Below are positions 35,634 through 43,910 of a stretch of 64,000 nucleotides of DNA, piece after piece (the stretch's first letter is position 1; each line of letters begins with the position of its first letter). Made by a program: the position numbers and the translations under genes. The notes under the pieces were generated by a model. The model worked only from the letters and a program-made list of their open reading frames with translations, did not search any database and was not told the origin of the DNA. Source of the DNA: an uncultured Pseudoflavonifractor sp. (GTDB lineage: Bacteria; Bacillota; Clostridia; Oscillospirales; Oscillospiraceae); NCBI GenBank assembly GCA_904419835.1, contig CAJFTA010000001.1, positions 1 through 64,000 on the forward strand. Reading direction: 5' to 3'.

Positions 35634-36074
35634 ATGGATATACAAGAAATAACGATTGAGCAAATAGAAGATGTCAAAAGGCTGATGCTTGCTGTTTTTT
35701 CAGGCGAACCCTGGAATGATGTATGGGAAGAAGACCAGCTGCATGCGTATATTACCCAGCTGATGGGGGAGCATCATTCTCTGTCTTATGGGATCTATCT
35801 CCATGGGAGTTTAATTGGTGTTTCACTGGGAAGAATGAAAAGCTGGTGTGAGGGAACGGAGTACTGGATCGAAGAGTTCGGCATCCTTCCCCAAATGCAG
35901 CGAAACGGAATCGGATCACGATTTATGCGGGAAATCGAAAAGGCGTTAATAAAAAGGGGCATCACACATATCGTCCTGCTTACGGAAAGAGACGTGCCGG
36001 CATATGGTTTCTATCAAAGAAACGGGTTTGAAGAAAAGAAGGAATATGTGTTCTTTGCAAAGCCTCTCAATTAG
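35634..36074 (+). CDS. GNAT family N-acetyltransferase, AT-rich and probably acquired
   Basis: A 146-residue acetyl-CoA-dependent acetyltransferase. The acetyl-CoA motif A is seen in IEEFGILPQMQRNGIGSRFM (QxxGxG as QRNGIG), and motif B in VPAYGFYQRNGFEEKKEYVFF. ATG 35634 follows GGAAGG. Codon use is strikingly different from its neighbours (AAA, ATA, ATT, AGA frequent), and it has its own promoter and terminator, suggesting horizontal acquisition as a cassette. The general shape resembles small-molecule or aminoglycoside-type acetyltransferases, but the substrate is unknown. Confidence 0.85.
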   Translation: MDIQEITIEQIEDVKRLMLAVFSGEPWNDVWEEDQLHAYITQLMGEHHSLSYGIYLHGSLIGVSLGRMKSWCEGTEYWIEEFGILPQMQRNGIGSRFMREIEKALIKRGITHIVLLTERDVPAYGFYQRNGFEEKKEYVFFAKPLN

Positions 36075-36133
36075 GAGCATTCTCTAAAAATAACTGGTTT
36101 AGAAGTGACAAAATCCCATCGGCAGACAAATAG

Positions 36134-36170
36134 GGGCCGGCGAATCCAGAAAGGATCCGCCGGCCCTTTT
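36134..36170 (+). terminator. Terminator of the acetyltransferase cassette
   Basis: Stem GGGCCGGCGAATCC / GGATCCGCCGGCCC (one mismatch) with an AGAAA loop, followed by TTTT. Confidence 0.85.
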
Positions 36171-36194
36171 GATATCTTGCCTTCGCAGCGCCAG

Positions 36195-36234
36195 CCTCCA
36201 CACAAATCACATATTTCCTCCATCTTCCCTCCAT
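36195..36234 (+). promoter_or_regulatory. Phased CCTCCA repeats upstream of the ABC operon
   Basis: CCTCCA occurs at 36195, 36217 and 36228, i.e. spaced 22 and 11 bases (two and one helical turns), with CCTCCAT in the last two. Such phased direct repeats are typical binding arrays of OmpR-family regulators. TCTCCAT also occurs in the promoter of the nearby two-component system. No clear -35/-10 pair was identified. Confidence 0.4.
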
Positions 36235-36283
36235 ATTGCCCTGGTATCCTTGTTCCATCCTAAGCAGAAAGGAATCAGACAAT

Positions 36284-37144
36284 ATGGAACTCAAGATCCA
36301 AAACGTCAGTATGACCTATCCCAGCGGAAAAGAGGCGCTGAAGGGGCTGAACCTGGACCTGAAATCCCCCAGTCTCATCGGCCTGCTGGGCCCCAACGGG
36401 GCGGGCAAATCCACCCTGATGAAACTACTGGTGGCAGCCCTGATGCCCACGGAGGGGAGCATTCTGGTGGACGGGGCGCCTCTGAACAAGGTTGAGGGGA
36501 AACTGAAGGCCAGCCTCGGCTACCTGCCCCAGGACTTCGGCCTCTTTGATGAGCTGACCGTCACCCAGTTTCTGGACTACATGGCCGCCCTCAAGGGCCT
36601 GCGCAGCCCGCAGGCGGCAATCCGGGATGTGATCCGGGCGGTCAATCTGGAGGAGAAGGCCAAGGCCAAGATCCGCACCCTCTCCGGCGGCCAGCGGCAG
36701 CGGGTGGGCATCGCCCAGGCGCTGTTGGGGGACCCACCCTTCCTGATCTTTGACGAGCCCACAGTGGGCCTGGATCCGGAGGAGCGCATCCACTTCCGCA
36801 ACCTGTTCTCCCGCACCGCCCAAGAGCGGCTGGTGCTGCTCAGCACCCATATCATTGAGGATGTGCAGTCGGTGTGCGACCGGATCGTGGTCATCCACCA
36901 CGGGCAGATCCGGTTCACCGGCACGCCGGAGCAGCTGATTACATCTGCCGCCGGCCATGTGGGTGCCTTTTGGGAGAAGGACGAGAAACAGGAGCAGGGG
37001 CTCCACATCACCGCCCGGGTGAATACCAGTCAGGGCGTCCGATGCCGGGCGGTGGCGGACAAACTGCCGCCCTATGCCCAGGCGGAGGAGCCTACGCTGG
37101 AAGACGCCTACCTCTATCTCATCTCCCGGGAGGCAGTGCAATGA
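36284..37144 (+). CDS. ABC transporter ATP-binding protein
   Basis: A 286-residue ATPase of an ABC-2-type exporter. Walker A is GLLGPNGAGKSTLMKLL (~residues 30-46), the Q-loop YLPQDFGLFDELTV, the signature LSGGQRQRVGIAQAL, Walker B FLIFDEPTVGLDP and the switch STHIIED. A C-terminal ~70-residue extension follows the core. ATG 36284 follows AAAGGA. The stop overlaps the start of the permease-peptidase gene (ATGA), so the operon is tightly coupled. Confidence 0.93.
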   Translation: MELKIQNVSMTYPSGKEALKGLNLDLKSPSLIGLLGPNGAGKSTLMKLLVAALMPTEGSILVDGAPLNKVEGKLKASLGYLPQDFGLFDELTVTQFLDYMAALKGLRSPQAAIRDVIRAVNLEEKAKAKIRTLSGGQRQRVGIAQALLGDPPFLIFDEPTVGLDPEERIHFRNLFSRTAQERLVLLSTHIIEDVQSVCDRIVVIHHGQIRFTGTPEQLITSAAGHVGAFWEKDEKQEQGLHITARVNTSQGVRCRAVADKLPPYAQAEEPTLEDAYLYLISREAVQ

Positions 37145-39324
37145 GGATGTTGCGGCTCTTTCCACTGGAACTGAGACGGCTGCTTCAGAGCCGTCTGACC
37201 TGGCTGACCATGGCGCTGACGGGCCTTTCCCCGGTGTTGGGGCTGGTGCTCTACAAGCCCGCCACATCCACCACCATGCTCTCCATGTATCTAGCCAATC
37301 CCGCCATTACAGGGGGCGTGGCCGGCGCCATCCTCTTCGGCCTGCTGGCTATCTTTGAGCTGGACCGGGCCTGCCGCAGCCGGGTGGACATCCTTACCGA
37401 CGCAGTGGTGTCCCCCCTGACCACGGCGCTGACGCGCCTGCTGGCCCTGCTGACCGCCGCGGTGCTGACCGCAGCCCTCACCATGCTGGTATGGCTCCCC
37501 ATCAGTGCGGGGCTCATTGGCTCCGTCTTCAACGGCATGAACTATGCACTGGCCTATCTGCTGTTTCTGGGGCTGGCCCTGCCCCTGGGCATCCTGGCGG
37601 CGGCTGCCGCTTACCAGTTCACCCGCCGGGCGGATCTGTCCATTGTCCTGTTTATCGCCTTCTGCGCATTGAGCCTCACTGTCTGGGCGTACGACTGGCA
37701 GCTGTGCTGGCTGAACCCCTGCGTGTGGGCCCTGTCCGACGACTTCTCCAACTTCCGCGTCTTCCGGTCTGTGGCCTGGATGCGTCTCACCTGGCTCTCG
37801 GCCCTGGCCGGAGTGTGGACGGTCTCCTATCTCTGCATCCGGCAGTACGGAAAGGGGCTCTTCGGCTCTCTGGCCCGGAGCGTCCGGCGGATCTACCGCC
37901 CGGCCGTCGCACTGGTCCTGCTGGCCTGCTCCGGCACCGCCTACGCCGCCCAGCCCTTCATCGACCAGAGCAACCCGGACCTGACGGTCATGTCCTTCTA
38001 TGAGATCCCTTACGCCGAAGGCGTCACCTTCCTCAGCCGCAGCGCCCAGGTGTTCCCGGATGCTGCTGCGGGCACGGTGACGGGCCGGGCATCCTACCAG
38101 TTCCAGAACACTTCCGGCCAGGAGCAGAGCATCTCCTTCGGCATCAACCCGGGCTACACCATCTCCAATATCCAGGCCAACGGCGCGGACGTGCCCTTCA
38201 CGGTGAGCGACTACCAGGAGTACAATGAGGCCCTGCTGGAAGTCACCATCCCAGCCGAGGAAGAGGTGGAGCTGACCATGGAGTACAGCGGGTTCCCCCA
38301 GGAGAGCCTGCCTACCATGCAGGGCGGCAAGGAGCTGAGCGGTGAATACCTCTGCCTGGAGAACTCGGCCCTCTCACCCCGGGTGATGAATGTCATGCCC
38401 GGAGAGGCGGGCTATCCCGCTGAGATCGAGATCACCCTGCCCGCCTCCATGATCGCCATTCCCTTCGGTTCCAGCGAGGCGGAGGTGATAGCAGAGAATG
38501 AGGACGGTACCAGAACATGGCGGTACGAACACAACGGCGCCGGCGGGATCCTCTACGCCGGGGACTATATCCGGGAGGATATTGAAGCTGGCGGCATGAC
38601 CATAGAGTTCTATTACGGCCGCAAGCACCAGGCCGTCATGGAGGCCGCCGGGGCGGCGGACGCGGTAAAGGCAGTGGTGGACTACTGCACCGAACACTAT
38701 GGAACCCTGTCTTTCGGCACCGGCGAAACCCTGAAACTGATTCAGAGCCGGGTGGCCGGCGGCGGCTACGCCACCACCGGGGCCAGCCTGCTGGACGAGG
38801 CGGACTTCACCGCCGCCAATCTGGGCAGTGAGGAGAAGGGCGGCGGCGCCGGCGAGGTGATGATCCACGAACTGGTTCACCAGTGGTGGGGTCTGGGCAA
38901 CATGTTTGACACATCTGATTCCACCAGCCCCTGGTCCGCCGAGGGCCTGACGGTCTACACCACCTACCGCATCGTCAAGGAGCTGTACGGCGAGGCCTAC
39001 GCCCGGGAGCACTATGTGGATCAGTGGCAGCAGGCGGTGGACGACTACTACCTGGACTTCTATGTCCGTCATCCTGAGTATCTGGAGATGCTGCCGGAAA
39101 ACGAGCAGCTGGCCATTTCCAACAGCCTGTCCCAGGTGCGGCAGTATCATGAGATGCCGCTGAAAATCCTGAAGGCGGAACAGTTGGTGGGCGGCGAGGA
39201 GGCCATGGATCAGATTCTCCACGACCTGTTCAACCGAGAGCTGGATCCCATGTATCCCTATCTGACCTACCAAGAATTTTTGGATGCCTGCGGGCTGATA
39301 GAGGAGGATTTGAACCTTGGGTAA
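37141..39324 (+). CDS. ABC-2-type permease fused to an M1-family metallopeptidase domain
   Basis: A 727-residue protein. Residues 1-~265 hold six or so membrane segments typical of an ABC-2 permease (LRLFPLELRRLLQSRLTWL start). A last span at ~258-278 (AVALVLLACSGTAYAAQPF) leads to an extracytoplasmic region. That region has a beta-rich domain (~285-480) and an M1-type peptidase with HELVHQWW (zinc ligands and catalytic Glu) and a downstream third-ligand Glu in WSAEGLTVYTTY. The spacing from the HExxH His to this Glu is 20 residues rather than the usual 18. It is encoded between the ATPase and a second permease. It would be a membrane-tethered peptidase built into an exporter. Confidence 0.86.
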   Translation: MRMLRLFPLELRRLLQSRLTWLTMALTGLSPVLGLVLYKPATSTTMLSMYLANPAITGGVAGAILFGLLAIFELDRACRSRVDILTDAVVSPLTTALTRLLALLTAAVLTAALTMLVWLPISAGLIGSVFNGMNYALAYLLFLGLALPLGILAAAAAYQFTRRADLSIVLFIAFCALSLTVWAYDWQLCWLNPCVWALSDDFSNFRVFRSVAWMRLTWLSALAGVWTVSYLCIRQYGKGLFGSLARSVRRIYRPAVALVLLACSGTAYAAQPFIDQSNPDLTVMSFYEIPYAEGVTFLSRSAQVFPDAAAGTVTGRASYQFQNTSGQEQSISFGINPGYTISNIQANGADVPFTVSDYQEYNEALLEVTIPAEEEVELTMEYSGFPQESLPTMQGGKELSGEYLCLENSALSPRVMNVMPGEAGYPAEIEITLPASMIAIPFGSSEAEVIAENEDGTRTWRYEHNGAGGILYAGDYIREDIEAGGMTIEFYYGRKHQAVMEAAGAADAVKAVVDYCTEHYGTLSFGTGETLKLIQSRVAGGGYATTGASLLDEADFTAANLGSEEKGGGAGEVMIHELVHQWWGLGNMFDTSDSTSPWSAEGLTVYTTYRIVKELYGEAYAREHYVDQWQQAVDDYYLDFYVRHPEYLEMLPENEQLAISNSLSQVRQYHEMPLKILKAEQLVGGEEAMDQILHDLFNRELDPMYPYLTYQEFLDACGLIEEDLNLG

Positions 39325-40036
39325 GATTTTTCGATACGAGTGCCGCAGGCTGCTGTGGAACAAGTTTTTTATCGGATTGGCCGCAGTGCTGCTCCTCTAC
39401 GGGGCGTTTGTGCTGCATGTCGTGACCATTCTGGGGGTGTCCCACACCGCGCCCTTCTCCCCCTGGAGTTTTGGGGATTTCCTCTCCCGGATGATACCCC
39501 TGCTGTGGATCGGGATGCTGTTCTTTTTGACCTTCTATACTTCGCCCAAGGCCCGGCGGGCGGCGATCCTCATGGACGCTGCGCCGATGCCCACCGAGCA
39601 GTACGCTTTGGCCCGGTGCGCCGCGGCCCTGACGGGGGGCGTACTGCTGACCCTGCTGTGCATGGCGGAGGCGGCGGTGTTCTACGGCCGCATGTTTAAC
39701 TGGTACAGCTGGGGGAGCCTGCTGCTCCCGGCCCTGGTGACCCTTCTGCCGGCCCTGGTATTCGCGCTGGGGAGCGGCTGGCTGGCAGGCCAAATCCGGC
39801 CCTGGCTGGTGTATGTGTGGATGGCGGTGCCCTTCCTGCTGGCGGCCCTGCCGCTGCCCGAGGCTCTGGGGCTGTGGAATGGCAGTTTCTTCACCGCTTA
39901 TCCCCTGACCCTGGAGACGCTGGACCCGGCCTTCTCACTGCCGGGGGCGGCGGCCGCAACTCAGGTTGTCCTGTTGGCGGCGGGGGCGGCGCTGCTGACG
40001 GCGGGGGTAAGTAATCGCTGGAAGTTGAAGCGCTGA
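39317..40036 (+). CDS. Second ABC-2-type permease subunit
   Basis: A 239-residue membrane protein with five to six hydrophobic segments (e.g. FFIGLAAVLLLYGAFVLHVV, LLTLLCMAEAAVF, LVYVWMAVPFLLAALPLP). The start is TTG 39317 (GAGGAGGATTTGAACC upstream), overlapping the previous gene by 8 bases. The N-terminus IFRYECRRLLWNKFF is typical of ABC-2 permeases. It is the last gene of the ATPase / permease-peptidase / permease operon. Confidence 0.85.
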   Translation: MGKIFRYECRRLLWNKFFIGLAAVLLLYGAFVLHVVTILGVSHTAPFSPWSFGDFLSRMIPLLWIGMLFFLTFYTSPKARRAAILMDAAPMPTEQYALARCAAALTGGVLLTLLCMAEAAVFYGRMFNWYSWGSLLLPALVTLLPALVFALGSGWLAGQIRPWLVYVWMAVPFLLAALPLPEALGLWNGSFFTAYPLTLETLDPAFSLPGAAAATQVVLLAAGAALLTAGVSNRWKLKR

Positions 40037-40074
40037 ACTACATTTTTTGTTATGAAAAAACATAGAATTTAGGA

Positions 40075-40252
40075 TGCGCCATTTCCCCGCCCCTTCGGGG
40101 CAGCCGGAAATGATGTGCAAAAACTTCATGCGCCGATGCGTTTGCCTCTGATCGTGGTGCGCCAATGGCGCATGAAGTTTCATGGCTTGAGTGGGCCTCT
40201 GGCGGAAGCCGGAAGCCCACTCAGGCTGCCGAAAAAGTCCAGGGACTTTTTA
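40075..40252. repeat. Compound palindrome array
   Basis: A non-coding stretch built almost wholly of hairpins. CATTTCC...GGAAATG encloses GCCCC/GGGGC (~40079-40113). A perfect 13-bp pair is AACTTCATGCGCC (40122-40134) / GGCGCATGAAGTT (40167-40179). GAGTGGGC (40189-40196) pairs with GCCCACTC (40215-40222). AAAAAGTCC/GGACTTTTT (40232-40251) could terminate both converging genes. The CATTTCC/GGAAATG and TTCATG/CATGAA arms recur in another array at 44769-44915. Confidence 0.7.
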
Positions 40253-40272
40253 CCTGTATGTATAGCGGGCCG

Positions 40273-40806
40273 TCATGTTGCATTGCGTTTCCTCCATACA
40301 AGATTCACGAGTTTGGAACCAATCCAGCCAGCCATAATCCCGATTACAACGCCGGCCAAGATGTCAGAGGGATAGTGGACATACAGATAGAGCCGGGAGA
40401 ACGCAATTAAGACAGCCAGAATCAGAAGCGGTATCCAGAGCCTGCTTCTACTTGCATAAAAAGCGGAAACGGCGGCGAAAGATGCGCCGGTGTGACCGGA
40501 TGGGAATGAGAAATCATCTGGCCGGGCGATGAGAAGCTGGACAGCCGTATTCACATCACAGGGACGAATGCGCGCAACCAGAGGCTTCAGAACCAGATTA
40601 CAGCAGATGACCTCCAGCACAAGGCCGGTCATCACGGCCACCCCGACCTTTCGGTACTTTGGCATTATAATGAGGATACCGGCGAGAATGATCCAGATCA
40701 AGCCACTGTTACCCAGTGTGGTGATGGCCGGCATCAGCAGGTCCATGATGGGATTTCGCAGATTTACCTGTATCCAATCCAGAATGGCAAATTCAAAAGA
40801 GAGCAC
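40273..40806 (-). CDS. PAP2-family membrane phosphatase
   Basis: A 177-residue phosphatidic-acid-phosphatase-type membrane enzyme, probably acting on undecaprenyl pyrophosphate or other lipid phosphates at the outer face of the membrane. All three phosphatase motifs are visible: KPLVARIRP, FSFPSGH and SRLYLYVHYPSD. Five to six membrane segments. The start is GTG 40806, two bases past the stop of the preceding 65-aa gene; with no strong RBS of its own, it is probably translated by coupling. Confidence 0.9.
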   Translation of the reverse strand: MLSFEFAILDWIQVNLRNPIMDLLMPAITTLGNSGLIWIILAGILIIMPKYRKVGVAVMTGLVLEVICCNLVLKPLVARIRPCDVNTAVQLLIARPDDFSFPSGHTGASFAAVSAFYASRSRLWIPLLILAVLIAFSRLYLYVHYPSDILAGVVIGIMAGWIGSKLVNLVWRKRNAT

Positions 40807-40808
40807 AG

Positions 40809-41006
40809 TTATCGCCTGGTTTCATTGGTGGTTTCTGAATCTTCCGTAGATTTCAGGGACGATCCGCAGCGGCTGCAGTATTGATCGCCTGGGCTGCAGT
40901 CTGTACCACCCAGCAGAACCACGCAGATGGAGAGAATGGTCAGGCGTTTGGCCAGCTTTCCGCCAAAGCTTTTACATGGGTCTTTTGATTCTACGATATT
41001 GTCCAT
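40809..41006 (-). CDS. Small membrane protein with zinc-ribbon-like cysteines (65 aa)
   Basis: ATG 41006 preceded by GGAGGTCCTACT, one of the best ribosome-binding sites in the region. The protein has a basic N-terminal part, one hydrophobic segment (~20-33, LTILSICVVLLGG), and a C-terminal CSPGDQYCSRCGSS that resembles half of a zinc ribbon. The stop abuts the PAP2 start, so the two form a unit. No named family is recognised. Confidence 0.65.
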   Translation of the reverse strand: MDNIVESKDPCKSFGGKLAKRLTILSICVVLLGGTDCSPGDQYCSRCGSSLKSTEDSETTNETRR

Positions 41007-41454
41007 AGTAGGACCTCCAACGATTTAGGATGAGGCCAGTATAATCGTCAATCTTAAACTACAGAGTATCATTGGGATAAACAGTTCTTAAATTCAGAGG
41101 ATGAATTGTTTTGTCCATTACCGGAGAAAATGAGGCAGAGTATCGTTTAGTTCTTGTCAAAAGACGCCCCCAACTCATATATGGGCCGGGGACGTCTTTT
41201 TTGGACTATGTTTTCATTCGTTGCGTACGTTCCACACAAATCTCTGTACAGAAAAAGTCTAATTTCAAATAGATTTGAAAAATCGTTTGGGCCGGTGAGA
41301 ACTGCGTATAGTTGTAGTCACATTGGGCGATCAAAGGGATCAGCGACACATCGCTTTCCCGATGCAGGCGGTAGCTTTTCCGCTTTTCCCGGCCCAAAGG
41401 ACTCCTTTCCTGCGGTTCCCATGCAAATCACCTCGCCCACTCATCATGCGGCTT
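41007..41454. other. Intergenic region between the 65-aa gene and the SLH protein gene
   Basis: A 448-base stretch with no convincing gene. The ORFs in it are short and have no ribosome-binding site. It contains the terminator at 41159-41202 and probably the minus-strand promoter of the 65-aa/PAP2 pair (TATACT on the minus strand near 41038-41043, with no clear -35). Confidence 0.6.
41159..41202. terminator. Intrinsic terminator hairpin
   Basis: AAAAGACGxCCCC and GGGGACGTCTTTTTT arms around a 16-base loop, with A and T tracts on both sides. No plus-strand gene ends just before it; it may end a lost gene or stop minus-strand transcripts. Confidence 0.7.
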
Positions 41455-42813
41455 TTATAACAGCCTCTGAAGGAATACCGCTCCTTCCGCACGGGTCACA
41501 ACATCATTGGGAGCCAGACGGTTTCCCGGCTTCCCGCATATCAAACCGGTTTCCACCGCCCAGCTGATAGGCTCACGGCACCATGGCCCCACCTGCCGCC
41601 AGTCGGCATAAGTCCCGATGCCGCTGCCTGTCGCAACACTTGTCCCGGAATGAACCGCATAGCGGTACAGGATTGTCGCCAGCTGTGCGCGGGTGATCCC
41701 GGATTCCGGCGCAAAGCGGCCGTCCGGCATACCGGATACCAGTCCTGCGCCGGCCGCCCAGGAGACCGCGTCATAACAGCCCGAGGAGCGGGGAACATCC
41801 GGAAAGGCTGTCCCTGCATTTGCCGCAGGCATTCCGGCCAGCCTGTAAAGCGCCGTGACCAGCTCGGCCCGTGTCAGGCTCTCTCCTGGCGCAAAGTGAC
41901 TTTCAGAACGGACATCCATCAGGCCGCGGGCCGACACAGTGTTGACCGCACCCGCATACCAGGCATTTTCCGGCACGTCTGCATACCCCGCAGAGGGAAC
42001 CTCATCTGGTGCCTGATCAGATGTTGCGGCCAGATCCCCACGGGCGGCATCTCCCCGGCGCAGAAAGTCCGCCTGTGCCACCCATGTGTCCGGACTGTTC
42101 ATATTCAGGACCACAAATTTCACGCTGCTGTAATCAAAGGAGTAGACAGCCGGGCCCACATCTCTGCCGGCAGAGGGGGCGGTGATGTGGCCGCTGAAAC
42201 TGCTGTTGTCATGATTCCCCTGGGCGACAGCAAGCAGGTGGCTGCCCAGAAAGGATTGCCCCGCAGAGGAATTGACACCGCCGCTTTGGAACGACAGTTC
42301 CCATTGCCGCTCATTGCGGGAGGAGTCTGTCAAATTGCCCGCAATATAGGTAAAGGCCAGATCATCCCGCTTGTTCAGCAGCGAGAACAGGGCCCCTGTG
42401 GCCTTGGCGTCAGATGCAAATCCGATCTGCGGGTCTGCCAGAAAGGCGAATGTGAAGGCGCCGGAGTCTGCAGGCGATTGAAACGCACCGGAATAGGCGC
42501 CTGCAATCTCGTAGGTATAGGAACTGCCGGGAACCAGGCCATCCAGTTTGGCAGAATAGAGGTATTTTCCCGCCGAGTCCGACCAGACAGGGGTGGCGGT
42601 ATAGGCGCTCATTCCTTCCGGCCCTGTGACGGAAACCGCACCTTGTGCCGCATCCGGGGCGGAATAGGTCAGATAGACCGTGTCCGGCGTTTGTCCAATG
42701 TGTAAGTTGATCTGGCTGACGCCGCCTGCCGCAAAACACGGGAGGGCACAGAGCAGGCTCATGAGCACTCCCAGGAGCAGAGCGGCGCTCCACCTGCCGG
42801 CGCGAGAATTCAT
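41455..42813 (-). CDS. Secreted SLH-domain protein with a degenerate, shortened metallophosphoesterase
   Basis: A 452-residue exported protein. Signal peptide at 1-28 (LLLGVLMSLLCALPCFA). Residues ~33-115 form a purple-acid-phosphatase-type fibronectin-like domain (VYLTYSAPDAAQGAVSVTGP). Then a calcineurin-like fold begins with FLADPQIGFA, YIAGNLTDSS and VAQGNHDNSSFSG. The metal-binding GDxxD is GNLTD here, and the C-terminal half with the remaining metal histidines is missing. The sequence passes from NMNSPDTWVAQADFL into three S-layer homology repeats (~275-452: YADVPENAWYAGAVNTV, FPDVPRSSGCYDAVSWA, YADWRQVGPWCREPISWA). It is probably wall-anchored and catalytically impaired. Confidence 0.8.
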   Translation of the reverse strand: MNSRAGRWSAALLLGVLMSLLCALPCFAAGGVSQINLHIGQTPDTVYLTYSAPDAAQGAVSVTGPEGMSAYTATPVWSDSAGKYLYSAKLDGLVPGSSYTYEIAGAYSGAFQSPADSGAFTFAFLADPQIGFASDAKATGALFSLLNKRDDLAFTYIAGNLTDSSRNERQWELSFQSGGVNSSAGQSFLGSHLLAVAQGNHDNSSFSGHITAPSAGRDVGPAVYSFDYSSVKFVVLNMNSPDTWVAQADFLRRGDAARGDLAATSDQAPDEVPSAGYADVPENAWYAGAVNTVSARGLMDVRSESHFAPGESLTRAELVTALYRLAGMPAANAGTAFPDVPRSSGCYDAVSWAAGAGLVSGMPDGRFAPESGITRAQLATILYRYAVHSGTSVATGSGIGTYADWRQVGPWCREPISWAVETGLICGKPGNRLAPNDVVTRAEGAVFLQRLL

Positions 42814-42966
42814 ATCTCATCACACTCCTGTTTCAGATGTGCCTATCATAGCGGTCAAAAATGAGAAACAGATGAAAAAAACTCATTTTACTCTCACGTG
42901 CCTCTCATTTCTGCGGCCTATGATGAAACCATCCAAAGCGAGCACACAGGAAATGGAGTGAAAAAA

Positions 42967-43323
42967 ATGAATGTTTGCGCGCTGATCCCGTCCTACGATC
43001 CGGATGAACGGCTGATCTCCACCGTGGAAGATCTTCGGGCGGCCGGGTTCTATCACATCATCGTGGTGGATGACGGCAGCCGGACAGACTGCCAGCCGTA
43101 TTTTGAGGCATTGACCCCGCTGGGATGCGAAGTCATTCATTTGTCGCACAACAGCGGGAAGGGCGAGGCATTGAAAGTCGGTTTTTTGACCTTTCTTACC
43201 CAGGGCTGGTCAGACGCCGGAGTCGTCACCGTGGATGGGGACGGACAACATAGCGGGCAGGATGCGCTCCGATGCGCCTATGTCTTTTGCTTATTTGCAC
43301 AGTCCACTTTAAAGCGATTATGA
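42967..43323 (+). pseudogene. Family 2 glycosyltransferase, truncated after ~104 residues
   Basis: The N-terminal half of a GT-A glycosyltransferase: CALIPSYDPDERLISTVEDL, VVDDGSRTD (nucleotide-sugar Asp), HNSGKGEALKVGF and the DxD-type VTVDGDGQHSGQDAL. Similarity stops at about residue 104 (~43278). The ORF then runs 14 unrelated residues (YVFCLFAQSTLKRL) to a stop in AT-rich sequence. Functional members need another 120 or more residues, so this looks like a broken gene cut at a recombination or insertion boundary. ATG 42967 follows GGAAATGGAGTG. Confidence 0.82.
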
Positions 43324-43447
43324 GTGCGCTTCGTAAGAGTTTGTAAAATAGGAAACTTTGCCGAAATATGCGACTTTCCTCATCCGGTTTTTCAAATACT
43401 AACTTATCTTCATGAGATTAAACCTGTCCTTCTGTATTCTTTAATCA

Positions 43448-43623
43448 TGGCAGCAAAAGGACTGCAGGTGGTAAAATCGGCGTATGCCGTATTCAAGTAC
43501 ATCGAGGTTTATCCTGCGGTCAAGAAGGACGGCGTTGCCAATCAGCGGGTGACGATCCTGCGGCGGGTGGGGGCGGAGAAATTGTCCATCACGCCCAACG
43601 AGTACATGGCAGGGCGGATTTAA
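43448..43623 (+). pseudogene. Unrecognised 58-residue ORF, possible gene fragment
   Basis: ATG 43448, no good ribosome-binding site. The product begins MAAKGLQVVKSAYAVFKYI and ends LSITPNEYMAGRI. Codon use returns to GC-rich third positions at ~43448, unlike 43280-43445. Immediately downstream another frame reads TPILLIFTVPVSRLCFRNLE, suggesting a fragment of a second gene with a frameshift or deletion. I cannot assign a family. The surrounding 43324-43447 and 43624-43870 hold no intact gene. Confidence 0.35.
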
Positions 43624-43871
43624 TCTTCCGCTTCACCTCTCTGCCGCTGGCACCCCCATCCTGCTGATTTTTACGGTGCCTGTGTCCCGTCTGTGCTTCC
43701 GCAACCTGGAGAAACACGGCATTGCGGAGCGCTGCAGATGGAGTGATTCCGCCCCAGAACCCTCCGGCGGCGCAAGGATGTGAGACGGACAGAGAAATAT
43801 GCAGCAAAGGGAACGGCGGCGCAGCGCCGTAAAGCTGTGCGCCGCCGTTCCCCGGGCCAGTGGAATTTTCC

Positions 43872-43900
43872 TTGCATTTTTTGCGCCGCAGGGCTATAAT
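43872..43900 (+). promoter_or_regulatory. Promoter of folT
   Basis: TTGCAT (43872-43877) and a perfect TATAAT (43895-43900), 17-base spacer, giving a transcript that starts right at the riboswitch. Confidence 0.82.
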
Positions 43901-43910
43901 GGCCTCTATC

